Assembly: GCF_027920545.1 (NCBI RefSeq)
Contig: NZ_CP115859.1
Span: 2,536,001-2,600,000, forward strand
Length of the DNA: 64,000 nt
Direction: 5' to 3'
Origin: Chryseobacterium camelliae
GTDB taxonomy: Bacteria; Bacteroidota; Bacteroidia; Flavobacteriales; Weeksellaceae
Under the pieces are notes generated by a model. It was not told the DNA's origin, did not search any database, and worked only from the letters and a program-made list of their open reading frames with translations. Below, one piece after another: positions 35,192-43,053 of this stretch. The position numbers and the translations under genes are program-made. Position 1 is the stretch's first letter. Each line of letters opens with the position of its first letter.

Positions 35192-35268
35192 GTATCAATG
35201 TATCAGTTTACCAATATAACAATATATACAACCATTGGTAAATTGCTAGATTGTTAAATTGTTACATT
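35192..35268. repeat. 4x8 inverted-repeat element, copy 5 (after paaH)
   Basis: Left arm 35192-35223: GTATCAAT, GTATCAGT, TTACCAAT, ATAACAAT. Right arm 35234-35268: ATTGGTAA, ATTGCTAG, ATTGTTAA, ATTGTTAC plus ATT. The loop is 10 bases. Confidence 0.85.
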
Positions 35269-35274
35269 AGAATT

Positions 35275-35586
35275 ATGGATATAGAAGGGTTTAGAGCCGA
35301 ATTGGAAACAAGGCTTATCATTGAAAAAGACTACATCATTCAGGAGCTTTCTTCGATACATAATGATCGGGAAAAGTTGGAATTACTGGGAAAATTCAAT
35401 GAAAAATACAAAGAGCTGATTAAAAGAATGGCGAATGAAGAAGGTATCGATTTAAATGAGCTCTATCAAACCGAAGTCTCATCAAATTCAGAAAATCTTT
35501 CATATGAACAGATAATTCTTGGTAAAACCATGAATATTTATGACAAATTGGTTGATGAATTATATGAAGAAATAACACAAATCTGA
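35275..35586 (+). CDS. Small helical protein inside the paa locus, unknown
   Basis: A 103-residue acidic protein, probably all-helical (MDIEGFRAELETRLIIEKDYIIQELSSI at its start, written here as MDIEGFRAELETRL then IIEKDYIIQEL). It has no signal peptide or membrane segment. I do not recognise it. It follows repeat copy 5 and precedes a small membrane protein gene; like its neighbour it is not a known Paa component. Confidence 0.6.
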   Translation: MDIEGFRAELETRLIIEKDYIIQELSSIHNDREKLELLGKFNEKYKELIKRMANEEGIDLNELYQTEVSSNSENLSYEQIILGKTMNIYDKLVDELYEEITQI

Positions 35587-35633
35587 AGGCTGCCATTATA
35601 TTAGAGTCGGTTGTTAAATAAAGTATTAAAATT

Positions 35634-35882
35634 ATGCTTAAAAGAATTTTTACAAAGAAAAACTTTCTGAGATCTCTCGTAAGCGCAATCATTTTTAGTA
35701 TTGCTTTTTTTCTGATTAAACTTCTATTTTATTATTTTGAATGGGATGATGAAAAAAGCATAAATATATATGGTCTTGTATTTTATTTCATCTTTATGTT
35801 TTTAGCTTTCTTCATTTTAGACGGCAGAGATTACACTTGGAAAGATGTTATAAAATTAAAAAATTTAAATAAAAATAAATGA
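35634..35882 (+). CDS. Small two-TM membrane protein, unknown
   Basis: An 82-residue protein with a basic N-terminus (MLKRIFTKKNFLRS) and two hydrophobic segments, about residues 13-33 and 46-64. It resembles generic small DUF membrane proteins but no specific family is recognised. Its TGA overlaps the paaI ATG by 4 bases (ATGA), so it is coupled to the pathway gene. Confidence 0.6.
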   Translation: MLKRIFTKKNFLRSLVSAIIFSIAFFLIKLLFYYFEWDDEKSINIYGLVFYFIFMFLAFFILDGRDYTWKDVIKLKNLNKNK

Positions 35883-36292
35883 ACCCGAGACAGGTTGCAG
35901 AATATATGTTCGATCAGGATTATTTTTCCCAATGGATGAATATCAAACTAATCGAAGTAAAAGAAAATTATTGCTTAATAGAAATGCCCATTAAAAAAGA
36001 AATGATTAACGGGCTAAAAACGGTTCACGGAGGAGTTACATTTGCTTTTGCAGATTCTGCATTGGCATTTTCGTCTAACAATTCCGGAGATGCTGCCGTT
36101 GCACTGAATTGCATCATCAATTTTACCAAAGCTGGAAAAGAAGGAGATACCTTCAGAGCAGAAAGCACTTTGGTAAACGAGACCAGAAAAACAGCAGTTT
36201 ACGATATTAAAATTACCAATCAAAACGAAGAGTTAATTGCAAAATTTGTCGGAACGGTTTATAAAATCGGAAAAAAAGTAACTGAACTTTAA
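35879..36292 (+). CDS. paaI: Hydroxyphenylacetyl-CoA thioesterase PaaI
   Basis: A 137-residue hotdog-fold thioesterase. The signature INGLKTVHGGVTFAFADSA contains the HGG turn and the catalytic Asp of PaaI. It releases CoA from dead-end acyl-CoAs to protect the CoA pool. The start overlaps the upstream stop. Confidence 0.92.
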   Translation: MNPRQVAEYMFDQDYFSQWMNIKLIEVKENYCLIEMPIKKEMINGLKTVHGGVTFAFADSALAFSSNNSGDAAVALNCIINFTKAGKEGDTFRAESTLVNETRKTAVYDIKITNQNEELIAKFVGTVYKIGKKVTEL

Positions 36293-36299
36293 GCTTAAT

Positions 36300-36739
36300 G
36301 TAACAATGTAATAATTTACCAATCTAACAATTTTTAAATGATGATAAATTTTGAAAATAATCCATTAATTGAGAAGACGGTTCAATTTTCATTAGATATT
36401 ATTGAATTTTGTGAGTTGTTAGAGGAAAAAAGAAAATTTGTTATTGCAAAACAATTATTACGTTCCGGAACAAGCATTGGAGCAAATGCATTTGAAGCTC
36501 AAAACCCACACAGCAAGAATGATTTTGTAAATAAAATTAAAATTGCTGCTAAAGAATTAGAAGAAACAAAATATTGGCTCTATCTCTGTAAACATTCTAA
36601 AAACTATCCTTTCAATGAAAAATTAGAACTTCAAATTACCGAGATTGGAAAAATTATATATAAAATACTAAGTACAAGTCTAAATAAAAACCAATCAATA
36701 TAGCATTGGTAAACTGTTACATTGCTATATTTTTACATT
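36300..36739. repeat. 4x8 inverted-repeat element, copy 6, with a gene between its arms
   Basis: Left arm 36300-36331: GTAACAAT, GTAATAAT, TTACCAAT, CTAACAAT. Right arm 36705-36739: ATTGGTAA, ACTGTTAC, ATTGCTAT, ATTTTTAC plus ATT. A 366-base gene for an S23-family four-helix protein occupies the interval, beginning 6 bases after the left arm and ending one base before the right arm. Confidence 0.8.
36338..36703 (+). CDS. Four-helix bundle protein (S23 / 23S rRNA intervening-sequence family)
   Basis: A 121-residue all-helical protein with the family pattern: ENNPLIEKTVQFSLDIIEF, a KQLLRSGTSIGANAFEAQ motif, KNDFVNKIKIAAKELEET and YWLYLCKHSK. S23 proteins were first found in intervening sequences of 23S rRNA genes and related folds occur as bAvd in diversity-generating retroelements. 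Their own function is not settled. Here it sits exactly between the arms of repeat copy 6 in the paaI-paaJ spacer, so it looks like a passenger, not a pathway gene. Confidence 0.88.
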   Translation: MMINFENNPLIEKTVQFSLDIIEFCELLEEKRKFVIAKQLLRSGTSIGANAFEAQNPHSKNDFVNKIKIAAKELEETKYWLYLCKHSKNYPFNEKLELQITEIGKIIYKILSTSLNKNQSI

Positions 36740-36747
36740 AAAATATT

Positions 36748-37953
36748 ATGAACAACGTATACATCATAGATTATGTTAGAACTCCCATTTCAAAATTACA
36801 GGGAGGTTTATCAGAAGTGCGTGCCGATGATTTAGCGGCAGTTGTCCTTAAAGAAATAGTTGCAAGAAATCCTGAAGTTCCTGTTGAGGAAATTGAGGAT
36901 GTTATTTTCGGATGTGCCAATCAGGCTGGTGAAGATAACAGAAACGTAGCAAGAATGGGACTTTTATTGGCTGGGCTTCCTTACAAAATAGGAGGGGAAA
37001 CCGTAAACAGGTTGTGTGCTTCGGGAATGTCGGCGGTGGCTAATGCTTTCCGTTCGATTGCTGCAGGAGAAGGTGAAATTTATATTGCGGGTGGAGTGGA
37101 GCACATGACGCGTTCGCCTTATGTAATGTCAAAACCAAGTGCTGCTTTCGGTAGAGATAGTCAGATGTTTGATACGACTTTCGGATGGAGATTTATCAAT
37201 CCGAAAATGAAAGAATTATATGGTGTTGACGGAATGGGAGAAACTGCGGAAAACTTGGCAGACATCCACAATATCAGTCGTGAAGATCAGGATAAATTTG
37301 CCCTTTGGTCTCAGCAAAAGGCGACTAAAGCTCAGCAAAGCGGAAGATTAGCGGAAGAAATCGTAAAAGTGGAAATTCCGCAGAGAAAAGGTGAACCGAA
37401 AATCTTCGATACGGATGAATTCATCAAGCCTACTTCTTCAATGGAAGGATTAGGAAAACTTCGACCTGCTTTCAGAAAAGAAGGAACCGTAACGGCTGGA
37501 AATGCTTCAGGAATGAATGACGGAGCTGCGGTTTTAATTTTAGCAAGTGAAGAAGCTGTAAAAAAATATGGTTTGAAGCCGAAAGCTAAGATTTTAGGAT
37601 CATCTGTTGCCGGTGTTGAGCCGAGAATTATGGGAATCGGACCTGTTGAAGCGACTCAGAAGCTTTTAAAAAGACTGAACCTTTCATTAGATGATATGGA
37701 CATCATCGAATTGAACGAAGCTTTTGCAGCTCAGGCTTTAGCGGTAACAAGAACATTAGGATTAAAAGATGACGATTCAAGAATCAATCCAAACGGAGGT
37801 GCCATTGCAATTGGTCACCCACTGGGAGTTTCCGGAGCAAGAATTGTTGGCTCTGCGGCTATGGAACTTCAGAAACAGGATAAAAAATATGCATTGTGTA
37901 CCCTTTGTATCGGTGTCGGACAAGGTTATGCAATGATTATTGAAAAAGTATAA
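36748..37953 (+). CDS. paaJ: 3-oxoadipyl-CoA thiolase
   Basis: A 401-residue thiolase. The nucleophile Cys lies in VNRLCASGMSAV, the His in NPNGGAIAIGHPLGVSG and the second Cys in TLCIGVGQG. It cleaves 3-oxoadipyl-CoA to succinyl-CoA and acetyl-CoA, and also acts on the 3-oxo-5,6-dehydrosuberyl-CoA intermediate. The sequence is of PaaJ/PcaF type. Confidence 0.94.
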   Translation: MNNVYIIDYVRTPISKLQGGLSEVRADDLAAVVLKEIVARNPEVPVEEIEDVIFGCANQAGEDNRNVARMGLLLAGLPYKIGGETVNRLCASGMSAVANAFRSIAAGEGEIYIAGGVEHMTRSPYVMSKPSAAFGRDSQMFDTTFGWRFINPKMKELYGVDGMGETAENLADIHNISREDQDKFALWSQQKATKAQQSGRLAEEIVKVEIPQRKGEPKIFDTDEFIKPTSSMEGLGKLRPAFRKEGTVTAGNASGMNDGAAVLILASEEAVKKYGLKPKAKILGSSVAGVEPRIMGIGPVEATQKLLKRLNLSLDDMDIIELNEAFAAQALAVTRTLGLKDDDSRINPNGGAIAIGHPLGVSGARIVGSAAMELQKQDKKYALCTLCIGVGQGYAMIIEKV

Positions 37954-37966
37954 CATTTTCAATAAT

Positions 37967-38033
37967 ATAACAGTGTAACAGTTTACCAATGTACTAATAT
38001 TGTTAGACTGTTACATTGTTAAATTGGTACATT
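37967..38033. repeat. 4x8 inverted-repeat element, copy 7 (paaJ-paaY)
   Basis: Left arm 37967-37998: ATAACAGT, GTAACAGT, TTACCAAT, GTACTAAT. Right arm 37999-38033: ATTGTTAG, ACTGTTAC, ATTGTTAA, ATTGGTAC plus ATT. The arms abut with no spacer, the most compact copy. Confidence 0.85.
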
Positions 38034-38046
38034 AAATTAAAATTTT

Positions 38047-38640
38047 ATGAATATTTACTCATATCACGGAATTCGTCCCATCATTAAACCATCTGCATAC
38101 ATTCATCCGCAAGCGGTGATTATCGGAAATGTTGAAATCGGCGAAGAAGTTTATATCGGTCCGAATGCGGTAATCCGTGGCGACTGGGGTAAAATTATCA
38201 TCAAAGACGGTGCAAATGTTCAGGAAAACTGTACCCTTCATGTTTTTCCCGGGATTGAAACCATTCTGGAAGAATCTGCACACATTGGTCATGGAGCAAT
38301 TATTCATTCCGGGCACATCGGTAGAAACTGTTTGGTTGGAATGAATGCAGTGGTGATGGATAAAGCAGTTATTGGCGATGAATGTATTATCGGAGCATTA
38401 GCTTTTGTTCCTGCTAATTTTAAATGTGAGCCAAGAAAATTGATTGTTGGAAGTCCTGCAAAAATCATCCGTGATGTTTCTGATGAAATGATCAAATGGA
38501 AAACAGAAGGAACAAAATTATATCAGGAACTGGCAAGAGAAGGTAAAGACGCCATTTTGCCTTGTGAGCCTTTTACGGAATATGTTCAGCAGATTCCAAC
38601 CAAAATTGTAGATTACAGCATTTGGGATGATGTAAAATGA
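38047..38640 (+). CDS. paaY: Gamma-carbonic-anhydrase-like thioesterase PaaY
   Basis: A 197-residue left-handed beta-helix protein of the gamma carbonic anhydrase family. Hexapeptide repeats are clear (VIIGNVEIGEEVYIGPNAVI), and metal His residues lie in HVFPG, HIGHGAI and HSGHIG. In paa operons PaaY hydrolyses stalled acyl-CoAs alongside PaaI. It is the last paa gene before a transposase and esterase interrupt the order. Confidence 0.92.
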   Translation: MNIYSYHGIRPIIKPSAYIHPQAVIIGNVEIGEEVYIGPNAVIRGDWGKIIIKDGANVQENCTLHVFPGIETILEESAHIGHGAIIHSGHIGRNCLVGMNAVVMDKAVIGDECIIGALAFVPANFKCEPRKLIVGSPAKIIRDVSDEMIKWKTEGTKLYQELAREGKDAILPCEPFTEYVQQIPTKIVDYSIWDDVK

Positions 38641-38650
38641 TTTTTCTTAC

Positions 38651-38685
38651 TAAACCTCATAGGTTTTTAAAACCTATGAGGTTTA
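38651..38685. repeat. REP palindrome, left flank of RAYT gene
   Basis: AAACCTCATAGGTTTT and its exact complement with a single central T, 35 bases in all. It is nearly identical to the palindrome at 39314-39349. Confidence 0.85.
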
Positions 38686-38720
38686 ATTAAATATTAAAAC
38701 ACACAAATGAAGAAAAAGAA

Positions 38721-39299
38721 ATGTCAAATACAGAAAATTTTGAATGTGGTTATGTATACCATATTTACACTCATGCAAATGGAAAAGATTTAATTTTTAG
38801 GGAAGAAGAAAATTATAAATATTTTTTAGATAAGCTTGTAAAATATATTATTCCGATAGCTGAAATATATGCGTATTGTTTAATGTCTAATCATTTTCAT
38901 TTTTTAATAAGGTTTAAAAATTTAGACCAAATATCCAATGAGGGTGAGCATAAATATTTAATGAGACAGTTTAGTAACTTACTAAATGGCTATGCAAAAG
39001 CATATAATAAGAAATACAATAGAAAAGGTGCTCTTTTTCTTGATTTTTTAAAACGTAAGAGAGTGAATGATGAAAAGTATTTGATTAAATTATTTCATTA
39101 TATCCACAATAATCCTGTCAATCATGGATTTGTTGAAGATATTAATGATTGGAAATATTCATCTTATCATTCTTATATTAATTTGGCTAAAGAAAGTAAA
39201 ATTGAAAGAAAAGAAATGATGCAATATTTTGAAACAATAAAAGATTTTGTAGAATATCATAAATCAAACGTTGAATATGATTTTCTAACAATCGAATAA
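38721..39299 (+). CDS. REP-associated tyrosine transposase (RAYT, Y1/IS200-like)
   Basis: A 192-residue Y1_Tnp-fold protein. The HUH motif is SNHFHFLI (His58, His60) and the likely catalytic Tyr is in YAKAYNKKYNRKG (about residue 95); IHNNPVNHGFV is typical of the RAYT C-terminal part. Such single-copy transposases act on REP palindromes next to their own gene, and two matching palindromes flank this one. It lies in the paa operon orientation between paaY and the esterase gene. Confidence 0.9.
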   Translation: MSNTENFECGYVYHIYTHANGKDLIFREEENYKYFLDKLVKYIIPIAEIYAYCLMSNHFHFLIRFKNLDQISNEGEHKYLMRQFSNLLNGYAKAYNKKYNRKGALFLDFLKRKRVNDEKYLIKLFHYIHNNPVNHGFVEDINDWKYSSYHSYINLAKESKIERKEMMQYFETIKDFVEYHKSNVEYDFLTIE

Positions 39300-39313
39300 A
39301 ATAGAGTTTAACT

Positions 39314-39349
39314 CAAACCTCATAGGTTTCTAAAACCTATGAGGTTTTG
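39314..39349. repeat. REP palindrome, right flank of RAYT gene
   Basis: AAACCTCATAGGTTT and its complement with a 3-base centre, differing from the left copy by one or two bases. Together the pair brackets the transposase gene. Confidence 0.85.
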
Positions 39350-39386
39350 AATAAGGTTCGAAAAGACGATTAATAGTGAAAAAAGT

Positions 39387-40214
39387 ATGATCAAAAAACT
39401 TCTTATTTTCTGTAGTATTCTGTTTACATTTCAATTCATGGTTTTTGCCCAGAGTTCCAATGTAAAACCGTTAACTATTGGAGAAATAAGAACGATAAAG
39501 TCTAAGATTTTAAATGAAGAAAGAACTTTAAATATCTATCTTCCGCAAAATTTTGATAAAACAAAATCTTACCCGATCATTTATCTTCTGGATGGGAGCT
39601 TGAATGAAGATTTTATTCACGTTACAGGATTGATTCAATTCTTTAATCAAATGTATTCCATGCCGGAAACCATTGTGGTGGGAATTGCCAATATTGACAG
39701 GAAAAAAGATTTTACATTTCATACAGATTTAAAAGACTTACAGAAAGATTATCCTACAACGGGACACTCAGATCAATTCATCAGCTTTCTTGAAAAAGAA
39801 TTAAAACCTTACATCCGAAGTCAGTTTAAAACAACCGATAACTATTTATTCGGACAATCATTAGGCGGACTCTTAGCAACAGAAATTTTGTTGAAAAAAC
39901 CTGAAATGTTTACTAATTATTTTATCATCAGTCCAAGTTTGTGGTGGGATGATGAAAGTCTTTTAAAACAAGCCAATCAGTTACTCAGTAAAATTCCGGA
40001 TACCAAGAAATTTATTTATTTTTCTGTGGGAAAAGGAGAACATCCGGTGATGGTAAAAGATACGGAAGATTTATATGATGTTCTGAAAAAATCGGGTAAG
40101 AAAAACTGGATGGTAGAATATAAAATGATGGAAACAGACAACCACGCAACGATTCTTCACAGAAGTTTGTACGAAGGTTTGGTGAAATTGTTTCCTTATC
40201 AAGAACCGAAATAA
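39387..40214 (+). CDS. Exported alpha/beta hydrolase, esterase (Fes/IroE-like, esterase D family)
   Basis: A 275-residue protein with a signal peptide (MIKKLLIFCSILFTFQFMVFAQ). It is an alpha/beta hydrolase of the putative esterase family: YPIIYLLDGS, nucleophile Ser in FGQSLGGLLATE, SPSLWWDDE, and the catalytic His in ETDNHATILHRS near the end. Relatives hydrolyse ferric-siderophore esters or feruloyl esters. It is not a known phenylacetate enzyme; its position may be accidental. Confidence 0.85.
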   Translation: MIKKLLIFCSILFTFQFMVFAQSSNVKPLTIGEIRTIKSKILNEERTLNIYLPQNFDKTKSYPIIYLLDGSLNEDFIHVTGLIQFFNQMYSMPETIVVGIANIDRKKDFTFHTDLKDLQKDYPTTGHSDQFISFLEKELKPYIRSQFKTTDNYLFGQSLGGLLATEILLKKPEMFTNYFIISPSLWWDDESLLKQANQLLSKIPDTKKFIYFSVGKGEHPVMVKDTEDLYDVLKKSGKKNWMVEYKMMETDNHATILHRSLYEGLVKLFPYQEPK

Positions 40215-40224
40215 AATAAAAAAT

Positions 40225-40326
40225 ATAACAGTCTAAAAATGTATCATTATAACAATTTTTTACAACTTGTCATTCTGAACGAAGTGAAGAATCTCATTGG
40301 TAACTGTTAAATTGATACATTATTAA
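40225..40326. repeat. 4x8 inverted-repeat element, copy 8 (before paaZ), with nested repeat
   Basis: Left arm 40225-40256: ATAACAGT, CTAAAAAT, GTATCATT, ATAACAAT. Right arm 40296-40326: ATTGGTAA, CTGTTAA (one base short), ATTGATAC, ATTATTAA. The 39-base insert contains CATTCTGAACGAAGTGAAG then AATCTC, matching copy 2. Confidence 0.8.
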
Positions 40327-40338
40327 AGTAAAAACTAT

Positions 40339-42834
40339 ATGGAAAAATTAAAAAACTATATCTACGGTGAATGGGTAGAAGGAAGCGGAAATGGAATTCC
40401 TTTGTACAATGCCGTAAACGGAGAGCAGGTTGCCATTTCCGATACGGAAGGTCTGAATTTTGAGCAGGCACTTGACTACGGAAGAACAATAGGGTACAAA
40501 AACCTTTCATCCATGACATTCTATGATCGTGGAGAAATGTTGAAAAAAGTAGCTCTTTATTTATTAGAAAGAAAGAAAAAATATTACGAATTATCTTATA
40601 AAACAGGAGCAACTCATGTTGATTCTTGGGTAGATATCGAAGGAGGTTTCGGTACGTTCTTTACCTATTCAGGATTGGCAAAAAGGATGCTTCCGAATAC
40701 TCCGTTTTGGGTAGATGGAGAAACTCAGAAGATTTCTGCTAACGGAACTTTCCTGGGAACTCATATCCTGACTCCGAGTGAAGGAGTTTCAGTACAGATT
40801 AATGCTTACAACTTTCCGGTTTGGGGAATGTTGGAAAAATTATCGACCTCTTTATTGGCAGGTGTTCCTTCAATTGTAAAACCATCTCCATTTGGATCTT
40901 ATTTAACCAACGCAGTTTTCCAGGATATGATTGAAAGCGGAATTCTTCCTGAAGGAGCTGTTCAATTAGTTTGTGGCGAACCGGGAAATATTCTGGATTA
41001 TGTTCAGGATGGAGATTCTGTATTGTTCACAGGTTCTGCAACAACAGGTAGGAAATTGAAATCTTTACCGTCAGTTGCAGGAAATGCGGTTCGTTTCAAT
41101 ATGGAAGCAGATTCTTTGAACTGTTCAATTCTTGGATTGGATGCAAAACCGGGAACTCCTGAATTTGATCTATTCATTAAAGAGGTTCGTAACGAAATGA
41201 CGACGAAAGCCGGACAAAAATGTACGGCGATCAGAAGAATCATCGTTCCTGAAAACTTAATAGGAGATGTTCAGCATGCGTTGGCAAAAGCTTTAGACCA
41301 GACAAAAATAGGAAACCCGTTGAGCAGAGAAACGAGAATGGGTTCTTTGGTTGGAAAACAGCAGTATGATGAGGTATTGAGAAAAGTTAACTTGTTAAAA
41401 GCTGAAACGGAACTTGTTTATGACGGGAAACATGAATTGGTAGATGCCAACTACGAAAATGGAGCATTTATGAGTCCGAAATTGTTCTTAAACGATTCTC
41501 CATTTACAAAAAACATCTCTCATGATGTCGAAGCTTTCGGCCCGGTTTCTACGTTAATGCCTTACAAAGACGCAGAAGAAGCGGCAGCTTTGGCAAAAAG
41601 AGGAAAAGGAAGCTTGGTAGGATCTATCATTTCTCATGACGATCAGTTCGTAGCAGAGACTTCCTGGAAAATGGCTTCTCAGCACGGAAGAATTTTCGTG
41701 TTGAACAGAGATAATGCAAAAGAAAGTACAGGTCACGGTTCTCCGCTTCCTACTTTAATGCATGGCGGACCTGGTAGAGCAGGAGGTGGTGAGGAAATGG
41801 GTGGACTGAACGGTCTTCATTTCTTCCTTCAGAAAACAGCGATTCAGGGCTCTCCGGATACGTTGACCGCAATTACTAAAATTTATCAGCAGGGTGCTGA
41901 GAAAAAATATTCAGATAAGCATCCTTTCCAGAAATATTTCGAAGAAGTGGAAGTTGGAGATTCTCTGGAAACTGCTGGAAGAACGGTTACTGATGCAGAT
42001 ATCGTGAATTTCTCTAATGTTTCTTGGGATCATTTCTACGCGCATACAGATGCTACAAGCTTAACGGGGACTATCTTTGATAAAACAGTTGCTCACGGAT
42101 ATTTCATCCTTTCTGCAGCAGCGGGATTATTCGTTTCAGGTAAAAAAGGACCGGTTATTGCGAACTACGGATTAGAAAACTGCTCATTCTTCAAGCCTGT
42201 TTATGCAGGAGATACCATTACGGTGTATTTAACAGCAAAAGAAAAAATCAACAGAGGAGTAAAAGGAAGAAATATTCCTTCAGGTGTGGTAAAATGGTTG
42301 GTTGAAGTGGTGAATCAAAGAGATGAGGTAGTTTGTGTGGCGACAATTTTAACGTTGGTAGCGAAACAATCTCCTTTCATCGATCTTAACTTAAAGAGTA
42401 TTCAAAAAGCTTTAAATGGCTTAACTGAATCTACTCAGCCAAATTGGGGTAAAATGTCTCCTCAGCAGATGATTGAACATTTAGAGCACGGCGTTTTGGT
42501 AAGTTTGGGTGAACCGGAAGCAGACAAATGCTTTACTCCTGAAGAACAGCTGGATAAATGGCAGGATTCTTTGTACAATCACAGAAAAATGCCGAAAGAT
42601 TTCCCTGCACCATTCTTATCAGAAGATGAAAAGCTGTTGGAATTAAGACACAAAAACCTTGAAGCTGCAAAAATTTCTTTCATGGATAATCTGAAAAGAT
42701 TCTCTATCTACTACAAAGAAAATCCACAGGCAGAACATATGAATTTTGTGTTCGGAAAGCTAAATAAAGAAATGTGGGAGTTAATGCACAAGAAACATTT
42801 TACGCATCATTTTGAACAGTTTGGATTGATTTAA
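40339..42834 (+). CDS. paaZ: PaaZ oxepin-CoA hydrolase/semialdehyde dehydrogenase with C-terminal DUF1569 domain
   Basis: An 831-residue protein, about 150 longer than E. coli PaaZ. Residues 1 to about 510 form the aldehyde dehydrogenase (FTGSATTG for NAD, catalytic Cys295 in AGQKCTAIRR). About 530-675 is the MaoC-like hydratase (WDHFYAHTDAT, VAHGYFI). From about 685 to the end is a DinB-superfamily/DUF1569-like helical domain (MSPQQMIEHLEHGV and HKKHFTHHFEQFG with metal-type His). PaaZ opens oxepin-CoA and oxidises the resulting aldehyde. The role of the fused domain is unknown; the fusion may be common in flavobacteria. Confidence 0.92.
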   Translation: MEKLKNYIYGEWVEGSGNGIPLYNAVNGEQVAISDTEGLNFEQALDYGRTIGYKNLSSMTFYDRGEMLKKVALYLLERKKKYYELSYKTGATHVDSWVDIEGGFGTFFTYSGLAKRMLPNTPFWVDGETQKISANGTFLGTHILTPSEGVSVQINAYNFPVWGMLEKLSTSLLAGVPSIVKPSPFGSYLTNAVFQDMIESGILPEGAVQLVCGEPGNILDYVQDGDSVLFTGSATTGRKLKSLPSVAGNAVRFNMEADSLNCSILGLDAKPGTPEFDLFIKEVRNEMTTKAGQKCTAIRRIIVPENLIGDVQHALAKALDQTKIGNPLSRETRMGSLVGKQQYDEVLRKVNLLKAETELVYDGKHELVDANYENGAFMSPKLFLNDSPFTKNISHDVEAFGPVSTLMPYKDAEEAAALAKRGKGSLVGSIISHDDQFVAETSWKMASQHGRIFVLNRDNAKESTGHGSPLPTLMHGGPGRAGGGEEMGGLNGLHFFLQKTAIQGSPDTLTAITKIYQQGAEKKYSDKHPFQKYFEEVEVGDSLETAGRTVTDADIVNFSNVSWDHFYAHTDATSLTGTIFDKTVAHGYFILSAAAGLFVSGKKGPVIANYGLENCSFFKPVYAGDTITVYLTAKEKINRGVKGRNIPSGVVKWLVEVVNQRDEVVCVATILTLVAKQSPFIDLNLKSIQKALNGLTESTQPNWGKMSPQQMIEHLEHGVLVSLGEPEADKCFTPEEQLDKWQDSLYNHRKMPKDFPAPFLSEDEKLLELRHKNLEAAKISFMDNLKRFSIYYKENPQAEHMNFVFGKLNKEMWELMHKKHFTHHFEQFGLI

Positions 42835-42846
42835 TTCAAAGTATAT

Positions 42847-42884
42847 AAATCCCTTTTAAACTAATTTTAAAAGGGATTTCTTAT
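42847..42884 (+). terminator. Terminator of the paa operon
   Basis: AAATCCCTTTTAAA pairs perfectly over 14 bases with its complement around a 5-base loop, followed by a T-rich tail. The rest of the 219-base gap to 43054 is AT-rich with nothing recognised. Confidence 0.85.
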
Positions 42885-43053
42885 TTAAAAGATTCATCTT
42901 TAGTGATATGAACTTTTATAAAACATGTACAAAATGATTTTTAAACAAAAAGCTTTATTAGGAAAATATAAACCTTTAGAATGTTAAAAAAATCAATTTT
43001 AATTCAAAATAAATATAGATATTTGATGAAGCTACTTTTAAAAAAAAAATACT

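Noticed and set aside
38651..39349. RAYT and flanking palindromes as a complete IS200/IS605 insertion sequence
   Set aside because: The protein is of RAYT type and the palindromes look like REPs, not left and right IS ends with a TnpB gene.
29998..40326. CRISPR array as an explanation for the 8-mer repeats
   Set aside because: Units are contiguous 8-mers without spacers, grouped in two inverted arms of four, and no cas genes are present.
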